Assembly (NCBI GenBank): GCA_019636475.1
Contig: JAHBXN010000006.1
Span: 186,001-250,000 of the forward strand
From: Phycisphaerae bacterium
GTDB taxonomy: Bacteria; Planctomycetota; Phycisphaerae; UBA1845; UTPLA1
DNA length: 64,000 nucleotides
Reading direction: 5' to 3'
How positions within the stretch are numbered: position 1 is the first letter of the stretch; each line of letters opens with the position of its first letter. Both the position numbers and the translations under genes were made by a program. The notes under the pieces are model-generated. The model ran no database searches. It had not been told where the DNA came from and saw only the letters and a list, made by a program, of their open reading frames with translations. Shown here one piece after another: positions 1 to 9,364 of the stretch.

Positions 1-894
1 GTAATGAATCGGCTGAGCCGATCCCTCACTGACTGTGAAGTAGCCGAGCCCCTGTGGAAAAAAGCAGACGGCCTCCCCCTGTTGCTCCCAGACAATCGGC
101 CTGTCGCACGGCGGTCTCGCGAGGGCTGCGGCAATGGAGTCTCCCCGCGCGCGCGTCCACATTGAGATTCGATAGTAGCCGCGAATGATGATCGCCGACC
201 CGTCGAATGAGATGCTTCCACCCGTGGGCGGCGTGGTGTTCCAGCCGTTCAATTGTCCGACCTCTTGCAGCAGATTGACCTGAGTGGTGGACTGCGGGAA
301 TGGGCAGCGATAGACGCGGCCGGGCGTCACTTTCTTGGCCACGATATAGAGGTCACCGTTGGCGTCGACAAGGAGTGACTCGGCGTCGCGCGGGCCATCG
401 GGGTAGGTGAGTGTGATGACATCGGCCGGAATTGAGCCACTGACGCCAAGCTGGCCGTAGGCGACGATCGGTTCGGGGGCGCGCAAAACGCGAATGCTGG
501 CTCGCTGGCTGTTGTTGTCGCCGATGTCCCCGAAGTACAGGTAGTCCACGCCGGCGACCGGTCCGGGGCCGATGTCGAGATCCTCCGGGTCGATGACTGG
601 CGATGGGATTTCGAGTGTCCAGGTCGCGCGTACGATTCCGTCCTGTCCTATGGCGAAAAGGCGCTGGTCGTTGTAGTTGTCGTTGTGTGTCCAGAGTATG
701 CCGGGGCTGTTCCTGCTTGCCGCCAGACCCGACGCCTCGGTGATGTCACCTGATTGGATTGTTGCGATGGTTAATCCGGGAAGGTGTTCGGGACATGGCT
801 CCTGGGCGCGGGCGGAGGCAAGGCCGCGCGTCGAGAGCAGGGCCCATGCCTGAAGCAGACCCAGTGACACGGTGCGGATTCGACGGTGCTGCAT
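1..894 (-). CDS. Secreted propeller-like hypothetical protein, C-terminus cut by window edge
   Basis: An open frame of 298 codons runs from ATG at 894 to the first base of the window without a stop, so the C-terminal part lies outside. Residues 1-30 look like a signal peptide (basic start, leucine-rich core, ARA before QE). The mature part begins with an ASGLAASRNSPGILWTHND stretch, later has DPEDLDIGPGP and YFGDIGDNN. This pattern is known from secreted bacterial proteins with esterase-like or propeller folds whose function is not established. No catalytic residues can be assigned. It is probably exported to the periplasm or cell surface. The function call is inference; the reading frame and the signal sequence are seen directly. 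Confidence 0.75.
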   Translation of the reverse strand, partial: MQHRRIRTVSLGLLQAWALLSTRGLASARAQEPCPEHLPGLTIATIQSGDITEASGLAASRNSPGILWTHNDNYNDQRLFAIGQDGIVRATWTLEIPSPVIDPEDLDIGPGPVAGVDYLYFGDIGDNNSQRASIRVLRAPEPIVAYGQLGVSGSIPADVITLTYPDGPRDAESLLVDANGDLYIVAKKVTPGRVYRCPFPQSTTQVNLLQEVGQLNGWNTTPPTGGSISFDGSAIIIRGYYRISMWTRARGDSIAAALARPPCDRPIVWEQQGEAVCFFPQGLGYFTVSEGSAQPIHY

Positions 895-1222
895 GAAGAC
901 ATCCGTAAATACTTGGCGGTTGCCCGCCTGCTTCTGCGTTCCGGCGAACGGCGGGCCGGGGTGTCAGGTGCAAGTCACCATTTCCACGGCGTGATATACA
1001 TCAAGGCGCGGTGAGCCCCCGAGTCTCGGAATCAATGGGGCGGGCGTAACAATGACTTCGGGTATAACGGTCGTCACGTGACAGCGAATCCAGGACCTTG
1101 CGGGCCGTTGTCCCCGCCCCGTGGTAGTTTTCGACCTGTGTGGTCCAGTTTATTGGTCCTTTCGCCGGATTTCAATGCGCTAGGGAAAATCCCGAGTCTG
1201 TCCCAGCGAGAGCGCTCGAAGA
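895..1222. other. Intergenic stretch with no recognised gene
   Basis: This 328-base stretch lies between the start of the secreted protein and the stop of pheT, both on the minus strand. It should hold the promoter of the former and the transcript end of the latter. I see neither a convincing sigma-70 promoter nor a stem followed by a T-run, and no plausible small coding frame or RNA gene. Confidence 0.4.
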
Positions 1223-3658
1223 TTAACCGCGGAGTTCCATATGATTCTCTGCGAGGAAATCGCGGAATTTCGCGCTGAAGGACTGAATATCGACATCTGT
1301 CAATGTGCGATCGTCGCAGCCGATGCGGGCGCGGAACAACAGGCTCCGCTTGCCTTCGGGGATGGCGCCGCCCTCGTAGGCGCCGATGTAGGCAAGCTGG
1401 CGCATGAGCTCATGGCGGTATGCCGACAGTTGCTCGGCGACGGATTCGTACCTCTGGCCGGCGTCGACAATCACGCTGAAGTCCAGTTCCGCCTGGGGAT
1501 GGCGCGGAACCAGGGGCAGCTTCTCGAATCGCTCCAGCAGGCCCGCCGCGACGGCCAGGTCCACTTCCGCGACGGCGAACGACCACGACCGCAGACGCTC
1601 GTCTATTTTCAGCAGAAGCGAGGCCGGCAGGATGGTGGCTCGGCCGATGACCTTCCGGTCGAGAACGATTTCGGCTATTCGGTCGGCGTCCTCCCAGGCT
1701 GCCGCAGCCTTCGTGGCCTTGAATGACACGTCGGACTCGGTGATCTGCCGCGCCCAGCCGGCCAGCGCGAGTCGCAACTGGTCCCAGACAAGCGATTCAG
1801 TCTTTTTGCCCTGTTGAGCCACGAGCAGTCCCATGCGTCGTTGCTGGGAGGTTTCGACAGTGTCGTGGCCGGCTTCAAAGACCGATCCGATCTCCACGAG
1901 TTGAAAACGGTCGTGATGGTGGCGGTTGGATTCGGCCATTGCGATCAGGCCGGGCACGAGCGAGCGTCGGAGGCGCGAGCAGTGGTCAGCCGCGGGATTC
2001 CGCAGGGTGATGCATTCTCCGGCCTCGTGGCCGATGGTTCTGAGCCAGACGTCGTCATACCAGATGTAATTGTGCACCTCAATGAAACCGCCGCCGATGC
2101 ACAAGTGGTTGAGTGTGCGATGTTCGACGTCCAGTTCCTTCGACGGTTCGAAGTGTCTTGCGCTGACCCGCGGTAGAGCGGGGGCGATGTTGTTGTAGCC
2201 GACGAATCGGGCGATCTCTTCAAGCAGATCGGCTTCGATGCTGATGTCCTTGGTGGCGCGAAACGTGGGAGGCGTCGCGGTCAGTTTGTTGCCGTCCAGC
2301 CGACACGCGAATTCGAGCCGCGAGAGGATGTCGATCATCAGGCTCGGCGTGACGGACTCATCGCCAACGAGCGGGCCGATGAATCGGGCGGCGAAGTCGC
2401 AGTCGACCGTGATCGGCGTGGGTGAAATGTGTGAGGGATAACAATCGCTGAGCGCCGACGCGATCTTGAGCTGCGGGCGTTCGGCAACAGCCAGCGCGTG
2501 AAATCGGGCGATGCCCAGAACGGTGTTGGTCGGATCGAGGGACTTCTCGAATCGGGCGGAGGCCTCGGTGCGGTGGCCCATCGCGGTGGCCGTTCGGCGG
2601 ATGGTGGGGGCATCGAAGTTGGCGGATTCCAGGAGAATGGTGGTGGTTTCGGGGCCGACTTCGGTTTCCGCTCCGCCCATGATCCCGGCAATGGCGACGT
2701 TCTTTCGATTGGTCTGGATCATGAGGGCGCCGTTCGGAAGCGCTCGATCAATGCCATCCAGCGTTCTGAATATTTCGCCGGGCTTCGCGACCGCCACCTG
2801 GATGTTCTTTACCTTTTCGCCGTCGAAAGCGTGCATCGGCTGGCCCAGCTCGAGCATGACGTAGTTGGTCAGATCGACGATCAGGTCGATCGGCCGCATG
2901 CCACACAGTGCGAGTCGGGCCTGCATCCAGAGCGGTGACGGCTGGACACGAAGGCCGGTGAATGCCAGCGCGGAGTATCGCGGGCATTTGTCGGAATCGT
3001 CGATCTCGATGGGAACGGGTGTGCCGCTTGGGTTGATCAGTGATGCCGTCGGCGTGGCGTGAATCGGTTTGAGCGGCAGGCGGAGCATCGCGGCGATTTC
3101 CCGGGCGATGCCGAAGTGTCCCCAGCAGTCGGGCCGGTGTGTGATTGATTTGTTATCAACCTCGATGACCCAGTCGGCGAACACCTCGGCGGCGACGGGA
3201 TCGCCCGCAGTGAAGCCGGAGGCGGCCGAGTCAGAGGCGGCGGGGAGCCTGATGGCGTGTGCGCCAATATGCGGAAAGCCGATCGCGCCCCAGGCAACGA
3301 TCATGCCCTGGGAGTCTCTTCCGGCCGCATCTTTTTCGCCCAGGGTCTGCGCGCCAACGCGGGCGCCGGGCGGCGCATAGGCGATCATGTCGCCCGCGGC
3401 CACATCGGGCGCTGTCGTGACGGATGTGTAGCGACGGCTGCCGCCGGCATCGACGATGACAGTCTTCAGTTTCCCATCGCCCGGTTGGGTTCGGATGGAT
3501 TCGATTCGAGCTGCAATGACGCCTTCAAAGTCGGAGAGGTGCTCTTCGACGCCCTCGACTTCGGCGGTGGTGATGGTGAATTGAAGCGCGAGATCCTTTG
3601 GCGCGATGGCGTCCGGGATGGCGACGAAGTCCTTGATCCAGTTGAGGGAGATGAGCAT
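1223..3658 (-). CDS. pheT: Phenylalanine--tRNA ligase beta subunit
   Basis: The 811-residue product is the beta subunit of the alpha2-beta2 phenylalanyl-tRNA synthetase, which charges tRNA-Phe in the cytoplasm. It has the full bacterial layout: N-terminal tRNA-binding OB domain (about residues 40-150), the B3/B4 region opening with THRPDCWGHFGIAREIA (173-189), B5 and catalytic-like core, and a C-terminal anticodon-binding FDX-ACB domain (about 718-811). Length matches the family (about 790-810). The start MLISLNWIKDFV is the usual one. The alpha-subunit gene pheS, its usual neighbour, is not next to it: the upstream gene on this strand is a phosphodiesterase. pheS must therefore be elsewhere, which fits the scattered gene order of planctomycetes. 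Confidence 0.97.
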   Translation of the reverse strand: MLISLNWIKDFVAIPDAIAPKDLALQFTITTAEVEGVEEHLSDFEGVIAARIESIRTQPGDGKLKTVIVDAGGSRRYTSVTTAPDVAAGDMIAYAPPGARVGAQTLGEKDAAGRDSQGMIVAWGAIGFPHIGAHAIRLPAASDSAASGFTAGDPVAAEVFADWVIEVDNKSITHRPDCWGHFGIAREIAAMLRLPLKPIHATPTASLINPSGTPVPIEIDDSDKCPRYSALAFTGLRVQPSPLWMQARLALCGMRPIDLIVDLTNYVMLELGQPMHAFDGEKVKNIQVAVAKPGEIFRTLDGIDRALPNGALMIQTNRKNVAIAGIMGGAETEVGPETTTILLESANFDAPTIRRTATAMGHRTEASARFEKSLDPTNTVLGIARFHALAVAERPQLKIASALSDCYPSHISPTPITVDCDFAARFIGPLVGDESVTPSLMIDILSRLEFACRLDGNKLTATPPTFRATKDISIEADLLEEIARFVGYNNIAPALPRVSARHFEPSKELDVEHRTLNHLCIGGGFIEVHNYIWYDDVWLRTIGHEAGECITLRNPAADHCSRLRRSLVPGLIAMAESNRHHHDRFQLVEIGSVFEAGHDTVETSQQRRMGLLVAQQGKKTESLVWDQLRLALAGWARQITESDVSFKATKAAAAWEDADRIAEIVLDRKVIGRATILPASLLLKIDERLRSWSFAVAEVDLAVAAGLLERFEKLPLVPRHPQAELDFSVIVDAGQRYESVAEQLSAYRHELMRQLAYIGAYEGGAIPEGKRSLLFRARIGCDDRTLTDVDIQSFSAKFRDFLAENHMELRG

Positions 3659-3786
3659 ATCGTGGTTCCACCGTGGGTCGAAGTTTGGTGGGTTATTAGA
3701 ACCGAATTTGGTCCGGGGATGAAGTTGGGCCGCCGGGGGAACAGGTGTATCGGCGAAGGCGGATCTTCAGGAGTGCGGCGGGGCGA

Positions 3787-5445
3787 TCAATCGAGGTAGC
3801 CCAGGTCGCTCAGACGGGTGGCGACTTCCTGCATCTGTTGCTCGGAGAGCATCGGCGAGGCCTCATCGACCTTGCGTTCTGTCGGCGGCTCGTACGCAAC
3901 GTCGACCGCGGAAGTGAAGATGGATCGCAGCACCTTGCCATCCATGTCTTTGGGCACGGGCTCGCCGAGGCCGGCAAGAATCGTCGGCGCAAGGTCGGCG
4001 ATATGGGCGCGAAGGGTGATGCCGGATTTGACCGCCGCTCCCTGTGCGATGAAAACGCCGTCGAGCCGATGGGTTCCTTCGAGTCGGTTGAACGGAACCC
4101 ACCGCACCGGGGCGTTGCCACGGATTTTTTTGACGGCGGCGAGACCGTCAGCAGGCGCAAGAAGCAGGTCCGGCATCCAGGGGTGCGCCGCGCGATCGCA
4201 GTTGTAGTGATCTTCGGTGACGAAGACGTCGCTGAAGATGTTCATTTCCTTCCCGTCGCGGTCCTTGCACTTCGCGGCGAGCAGTTTTTCGCGGATTTCG
4301 GCGCGGATGCGATTGAAGTCGCGTGGTTCCACGATTCCCTGCGGCTGGCGACCCTTGAGATTGAGGTAGAGAAATCCGTAGACGCCCGCGTGCAGGACGC
4401 ACGCCTGGGTTCGCGGCCAATCGATCGCAAGATCTTGATCGAGATGACTCGATTGCCCGATCGAAGCGGCGAAGCCGGGATTGGTGAGCCGTCGCCACAG
4501 GGTGGAGGCGCGGATTCGCAGTTGTGCGAGCGGGCTTCGGAGCGAGAGGTAGCCCCATCGCTTAAGAAGCAGGTTGGGCTGAACCTTTCCGTCCAGGCTG
4601 CCGTGACCATGATCGGACATGACGATGATGTCGGCGTTCTGCTCGGCGGCGAGCGCCTTGAGCTTGCCGATGACGCTGTCGAGGTGCGTCCAGCATTGTT
4701 CGACGAGCTTGGCGCGGACGGGGTTTTCGTGCCTGGTTCGTTCGTCGATATGGCGCCATGCCTTGTGCTGGAGGTTATCAACGAACTTGTAAAGAACCAT
4801 CATGACATCCCAGCCGTACTTATCGCCGCAGAATCGGGCGAGATCGTGGCCGCGATCGAAACTCTGCATGATGTATTCGATGTTCTTGCGGAAAAGATCT
4901 TCCCCGCCGGTCGCTTTGCGCTCCCATTTTTTCTCGTGGGTGTAGTCAGGGTACTTGGCCAGGATTTCTTTCTGCAGCGCTTTGGGGTAGGTGAAGTCCT
5001 TGCCCGGCGGCGTGTCGAAGCCGGAGATCATAAAGCCGTTGACCGGCTCGGGCGGAAAGGTCATCGGCACATTGATGGAGCCGACGCGGTAATGTTTGTC
5101 GGACAGAATCTGCCAGATGGTCTTCGCCTTGGTGCTGATTTTTGTGTTGTTGTTGAACGAGAGTCGATTGGTCGTGGGATCGTAGCGAAGGAAGTCGATG
5201 ATGCCGTGCTTGCCCGGACCCTTGCCGGTCATGAAGGTTGTCCACGCCGCCGGCGTGATCGGCGGGCGCGTCGACTCGAGCGGACCGGAGACGCCTCGGT
5301 CAACGAGGTCTTTCAATTCGGGCATGAGGCCGCGATCCATGAGCGGACCGAGCACGTCGAAGGTTGCGCCATCGAGCCCGATGAGCAGGAGGCGGCCGAA
5401 CAGGCCATGGCGTTCGTCATCGTTGGTGCGCGCGGATGTGATCAA
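3787..5445 (-). CDS. Type I phosphodiesterase / nucleotide pyrophosphatase family protein
   Basis: A 552-residue alkaline-phosphatase-superfamily hydrolase. The metal and nucleophile positions of the family are visible: D25 in LIGLDGATFD, T64 in PPITPAAWTTFMTGKGPGKH as the probable nucleophile, D223 and H227 in FVDNLQHKAW, D278-H279 in VMSDHGHG, and H459 in GTHRLDGVFIA. These bind two zinc ions in characterised relatives. The substrate (nucleotide, phospholipid head group or another phosphodiester) cannot be told from sequence. No signal peptide or membrane segment is evident, so it is probably cytoplasmic. It sits between pheT and a membrane glycosyltransferase-like gene on the same strand with no overlap, so a shared function is not implied. 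Confidence 0.88.
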   Translation of the reverse strand: MITSARTNDDERHGLFGRLLLIGLDGATFDVLGPLMDRGLMPELKDLVDRGVSGPLESTRPPITPAAWTTFMTGKGPGKHGIIDFLRYDPTTNRLSFNNNTKISTKAKTIWQILSDKHYRVGSINVPMTFPPEPVNGFMISGFDTPPGKDFTYPKALQKEILAKYPDYTHEKKWERKATGGEDLFRKNIEYIMQSFDRGHDLARFCGDKYGWDVMMVLYKFVDNLQHKAWRHIDERTRHENPVRAKLVEQCWTHLDSVIGKLKALAAEQNADIIVMSDHGHGSLDGKVQPNLLLKRWGYLSLRSPLAQLRIRASTLWRRLTNPGFAASIGQSSHLDQDLAIDWPRTQACVLHAGVYGFLYLNLKGRQPQGIVEPRDFNRIRAEIREKLLAAKCKDRDGKEMNIFSDVFVTEDHYNCDRAAHPWMPDLLLAPADGLAAVKKIRGNAPVRWVPFNRLEGTHRLDGVFIAQGAAVKSGITLRAHIADLAPTILAGLGEPVPKDMDGKVLRSIFTSAVDVAYEPPTERKVDEASPMLSEQQMQEVATRLSDLGYLD

Positions 5446-5587
5446 CGCAGCGTCCTCGGGTGCCGCGACGGCGTCTGTCGATCGAACCGCGCGCGCCGCG
5501 ACTCACTCCAAAGCGGGGAATTCTAGGTCAATTCAGAAATCTAAGCAAATTGGCGGCCATATCGCTAATCTCCCCGCTTGACGGTGG

Positions 5588-7309
5588 TTAGGGTGTTGGA
5601 TGGGTGGTTTTCAGGGACGGATCCGCCACTTTTTCGAAAACGAATAAGTAGGGCTCGGTCCGGAACGGTTTCGCGGCACTGGAGTAGATGAGCCGGAAGC
5701 GGGAGTCCTCCCGGAGTGATTCGAGTGAAATGCCGTGGTCCGGACTGCCCGCGAACTGCTCTTCCCAGACGACAAGGACTCCGGCCGGCGCGGCGTCGAT
5801 TCGTTCCCGGGTTGTTCTGCGTCGATAGGGTAGAGACGTATTTGTCGCATAGTCGACCCACGTGACCGCGGAAATGATCGGCCGGTCGGCCAGGCCGCGG
5901 GCGATCAGCGTGTTCCGCATGTCGGTGATCATCGGCGCTTCAGGCGGCGGCGCGAGCGGTCGGACAAAAACGTACGCCGTGAGTGCAGCGACGAGTCCCA
6001 TTGCTGCGGGAACGAGGCAGCGACTCCAGGTCGGTCGCGGTCGAGCAATGGCAATCGCGGCGAGCAGGATAATTCCCCCGGTCATCACGCGCAGCGCCAC
6101 AAGCGCTTCGTGCAACATCGGGAATTCGATATCGATGCCGGCGTGATGGCGGAGCTGCCATTCAAGCGAGAGCCAGTGGAAAGCGAACACGACGGCGACG
6201 GCAGCGGTGGCGCGTCGGCGCTCGATCGGGTTGGCGTCCGTAAGCCAGTTCCATGCCGACAGGGCGAACGCCGCCATGAATGGGGAGATGGGAACCAGGA
6301 ATCGCGCATATCCGCCGCTGTTGAAAAGGCCGAGTGCCCGGATCACGCTTTGCGCTGCGAAGTAGGCGATCGCGCACGTTGCGATGAATCGCATTGTTTC
6401 CGCGCGGCCGATCTGCTTCGGCGCTTCGGAGCTTGAATGGGAGGCCGAGCTTGTCGGCGCATCGGTCTCGCCCTCGGCGAAGAGCGAGGTCCTCCGGCTG
6501 ATCCGCTCGAAGTCGGCGGATGCGGTGCGAAGCAGTCCAACCCATGCCAGTACCGCGACACTCGGTCCCCATGCGTGAAGCCCCCGGGCGAAGAACGTGA
6601 GCCAGCCATCACTTCCGTACTGGTTTGAAGGTTTGGGCGTGAGATAGAGTTCGATCGTCGTCGGCATTCCCAGCATGATCGAGGCGGCGTTGACGGCGAT
6701 GGGCGCCCAGAGAATGGGCCAGAGCCGTCGCCAGGAGACGCCGGTTCTCCAGGCAAAGCAGATCCAGATTGGAAGAAAGAGAATCGCCTCATGCCGGGTG
6801 ACGAACGCCGCGGAGATGACGGCGCTCGACCAGGTCCATCGCCCGCGGACGGCAAGCAACAGCGCCAGCGAAAGGTACAACGCAAGCGGCGTCTCCGTAA
6901 GCGTGGTTTGTGCGAGATGAAAAAAGAGCGGTTGGAGCCAGATCAACGGGATGACCAGCCACGCTCGGGCGAGTCCGGCGTGCTGGGCGAGCCTGAAGGC
7001 GCACCATCCAGTCAGGGCCGAGACGAGCGCGGAGAGCAGCTTGCAGGCGGTCCACCCCAGCGCTGCTGCCGGGAAATAGGGAATCGTGAAGCCGGGACGC
7101 CCCCAGTGATCGACAAGATACTCCGGCCAGGTCCAGGCCCATCGTGCGAAAAGGTAATGCGTGATGTCATCAAAATGGTGAAGTCCCTCGGGCGAGACAA
7201 ATATGAAGACGACGGCCAACGCGCAGCCGGTCAGGCTGAATGTGGCGGCGAGCAGGCCATCGCGCGTCGGCGCAACGCCCAAAGCTGGGGGATCAGGGCT
7301 TTTAGCCAT
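5588..7309 (-). CDS. Membrane protein, probable GT-C glycosyltransferase (family 39-like)
   Basis: A 573-residue polytopic protein with about ten hydrophobic segments. An acidic pair in the first external loop (HFDDITHYLFARW) followed by a WTWPEY / WGRPGF region resembles GT-C enzymes, which use polyprenyl-phosphate sugars at the outer face of the membrane. A second feature is the RHEAILFLPIWICF segment in the middle. The C-terminal soluble part (about 130 residues) is unassigned. I start it at the ATG beginning MAKSPDPP; 15 further upstream codons are open but add nothing family-like. Donor and acceptor are unknown. The polyprenyl synthase far downstream at 62666 could supply lipid carriers, but this is only a general link. 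Confidence 0.7.
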   Translation of the reverse strand: MAKSPDPPALGVAPTRDGLLAATFSLTGCALAVVFIFVSPEGLHHFDDITHYLFARWAWTWPEYLVDHWGRPGFTIPYFPAAALGWTACKLLSALVSALTGWCAFRLAQHAGLARAWLVIPLIWLQPLFFHLAQTTLTETPLALYLSLALLLAVRGRWTWSSAVISAAFVTRHEAILFLPIWICFAWRTGVSWRRLWPILWAPIAVNAASIMLGMPTTIELYLTPKPSNQYGSDGWLTFFARGLHAWGPSVAVLAWVGLLRTASADFERISRRTSLFAEGETDAPTSSASHSSSEAPKQIGRAETMRFIATCAIAYFAAQSVIRALGLFNSGGYARFLVPISPFMAAFALSAWNWLTDANPIERRRATAAVAVVFAFHWLSLEWQLRHHAGIDIEFPMLHEALVALRVMTGGIILLAAIAIARPRPTWSRCLVPAAMGLVAALTAYVFVRPLAPPPEAPMITDMRNTLIARGLADRPIISAVTWVDYATNTSLPYRRRTTRERIDAAPAGVLVVWEEQFAGSPDHGISLESLREDSRFRLIYSSAAKPFRTEPYLFVFEKVADPSLKTTHPTP

Positions 7310-7602
7310 GGCTGCGCATGATGCGGAGAAATGCCCGAATGTAAACCCTTGCAAGCAGGGCGGTAGCGCGCGGTCATGGCTGGTGCGTTCCGAAACCGGA
7401 CATCAGGTCTGCAATATCCGTCAAGATCATGAGCATCGGAACCGCGTGGTTCGCGGCGGGGTACGGGTGTTTACCCTCCGTCCCGTAAGCAATCTTCACT
7501 TCAGGCGCTCCTCGTTTCAGACGAATTTCGATATTAGGTTTTTCCTGGTGTTCGGGCGGGAGCAAAGTGCCGTGCGAGGCGCTGATTCGAGGGCCGATAT
7601 CG

Positions 7603-8631
7603 ATGAACCAATTGAGAGATGCAGCGAATCGGAAGACATTTGGTTCGCCGATCAAGTCGCTGTCTGACGGCTGGTTTGAACTGCTGTTGATTACGGCGGT
7701 GCTGGGTGCCACGATTGTTGCGCACCGGATGTTCAATGCAACGAACGTGATCGCCCATTTCTTCTATCTGCCGGTCATTATTGCGGCGCACTACTTCGGA
7801 AGATCGCTGGCCTGCACCACGGCCCTGCTTTCCGTGTTGTGCGTCTCGGCATTCATGTTCGTCGATCCGCAGCATTACATGACCGCGGTCGAAACGCCGC
7901 GAATGCTTCTTCTGACGACCATCGCATGGGCCGCGTTTCTCGGGCTGAACGCGCTGCTCATGGGCACGCTGTCCAACCAGCGCGGGCGGGCAATCCGCGA
8001 GCTGAAGGAAGCTCACATCGGTATCATTGAGATATTGTCGAAGTATCTCAACGCGGCGGATCAATACACGAAGTCGCATTCGATGCGCGTCGCGGAACTG
8101 GCGGAATCGATCGCCGAGGAAATGCGGCTGCCCCAGAGCACAATTGAGAACATTCGCGTCGGCGCGCTATTGCACGATATCGGCAAGGTGGAAATCTCCA
8201 CGCGGCTGATTCAGAAGGCCGCGGCGCTGGAAGCCGAGGAGCGTGCCGAGGTTGACTCGCACACCGTTCGAGGCGCCGATCTGGTGGGCTCGCTCGGATC
8301 GATACTGGACGGCGCGGTCCCCATCATTCGACATCATCACGATCACTGGTCAGGCGCTTCAAAAATCGAGGGACTGCATGGCGACGCGATTCCAATCGGC
8401 GCTCGCGTCGTGGCCGTCGCCGACGCGTACGATGCGATCGTCACGGATCGTCCCTATCGTCGCGGTCGAACGCCTCAGGAAGCCTGCGCGATCCTTCGCG
8501 AAGCCGCGGGAGTGCAGTTTGATCCAAACGTCGTGAAAGCCTTCGAGCGAGTGGTGTCGCGCGTCACGGAAGAGCCGGAATTAACGGCCAGGCTGGCGAG
8601 GCCGATGTCGTTTGCCGGAACCGGCTCCTGA
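7603..8631 (+). CDS. Membrane-anchored HD-domain (HD-GYP-like) signalling protein
   Basis: The 342-residue protein has about four N-terminal hydrophobic segments (residues 25-130, resembling the KdpD/DUF4118-type membrane module), then an HD phosphohydrolase domain. H191-D192 in LLHDIGKVEI and the later VAVADAYDAIVTDRPYR match HD-GYP enzymes, which degrade cyclic di-GMP. The signature itself is not intact: where HD-GYP proteins have HHExxDGxGYP, this one reads HHHDHWSGASK (244-254), so the catalytic-motif acid and GYP are replaced. Activity towards c-di-GMP is therefore doubtful. A GTG at 7567 with GGGAG four bases upstream would add 12 residues; I prefer the ATG. Genes 8727 and 9365 follow on the same strand. 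Confidence 0.8.
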   Translation: MNQLRDAANRKTFGSPIKSLSDGWFELLLITAVLGATIVAHRMFNATNVIAHFFYLPVIIAAHYFGRSLACTTALLSVLCVSAFMFVDPQHYMTAVETPRMLLLTTIAWAAFLGLNALLMGTLSNQRGRAIRELKEAHIGIIEILSKYLNAADQYTKSHSMRVAELAESIAEEMRLPQSTIENIRVGALLHDIGKVEISTRLIQKAAALEAEERAEVDSHTVRGADLVGSLGSILDGAVPIIRHHHDHWSGASKIEGLHGDAIPIGARVVAVADAYDAIVTDRPYRRGRTPQEACAILREAAGVQFDPNVVKAFERVVSRVTEEPELTARLARPMSFAGTGS

Positions 8632-8726
8632 TCTCCGTGCGGTCGCAAGATCGCGTTTGATTCTGCTTCCGGGCGAACGGCTTCCGATTTGCCGCCCGCC
8701 ATCAGCCGACTTATCCTGAACAATCT

Positions 8727-9302
8727 ATGTGGAAGGAATACACGCGTGAGTCGCCGGCTCGGCCGGGGTGGGCGCTGGCGGCGATGGTCGTCACATTCGC
8801 GGCAACGCTTGTGTTGGCGCAATGGACGACATCCTCCCGGCGCGTGTCCTACGTTCAGGAGCCGGCGGGCTGGCCGATCAAATTCAGGCTGCCGGAATCG
8901 CTACACTGGAGCCATGCCAGGGGCGTGATCAAGGGTAGTGCGTCGAAGGACGCGCGGGTTCTCGCATTCATCGGGTTTGAGCCGGAAATCGGACGCTGCA
9001 TTCTGGCGATCTCGTGTCGAGCCAGCGCGGGCCCGATTGGAATTGGCGAATTATTGGGGCACGGCTTCCGCATGTTTGATGGACGGAATCGGCCGATCCG
9101 GGTCGGGCCGCTCAAGGGCGTGTTGATGACAGAGAGTCATCCGGACGAGGGCGAGATTCTTCGCGTGCAGGCCTGGATCGACGACGGACTGGAGATCGTG
9201 ATCGAACTCCATGGCGAAGGACATCAGGCGGCATTACAAAAGCTAATGAAGGAACTGTGCGATTCGGTCGAACTGCGGCCGGCGGCGAATCCTTCGCCTT
9301 AG
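8727..9302 (+). CDS. Hypothetical protein with one N-terminal membrane segment
   Basis: A 191-residue protein of unknown function. Residues 18-32 (LAAMVVTFAATLVLA) form a single hydrophobic segment, so the rest probably faces the periplasm, held as a signal anchor or released. The remainder is a mixed alpha/beta domain without recognisable catalytic motifs; IKFRLPESLHW and a C-terminal helical stretch are its most ordered parts. It lies 95 bases after the HD-domain gene and 62 bases before the next unknown, which has a similar first module (RPPMDWVV versus PAGWPIKFRLP, both as openers of a beta-rich domain). The two may be distant paralogues in one transcript; this is inference from weak similarity. 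Confidence 0.7.
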   Translation: MWKEYTRESPARPGWALAAMVVTFAATLVLAQWTTSSRRVSYVQEPAGWPIKFRLPESLHWSHARGVIKGSASKDARVLAFIGFEPEIGRCILAISCRASAGPIGIGELLGHGFRMFDGRNRPIRVGPLKGVLMTESHPDEGEILRVQAWIDDGLEIVIELHGEGHQAALQKLMKELCDSVELRPAANPSP

Positions 9303-9364
9303 CGTCCTCAAGGCGCGTCCGAATCCAACACGGCACAAAGCGACGGACTCATCGGAGAATCGAA

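Noticed and set aside
3745-5526. 593-codon open frame on the plus strand
   Set aside because: It is antisense to the phosphodiesterase gene, whose active-site motifs are complete; its own protein has no family resemblance and an R/G-rich make-up typical of GC-rich mirror frames.
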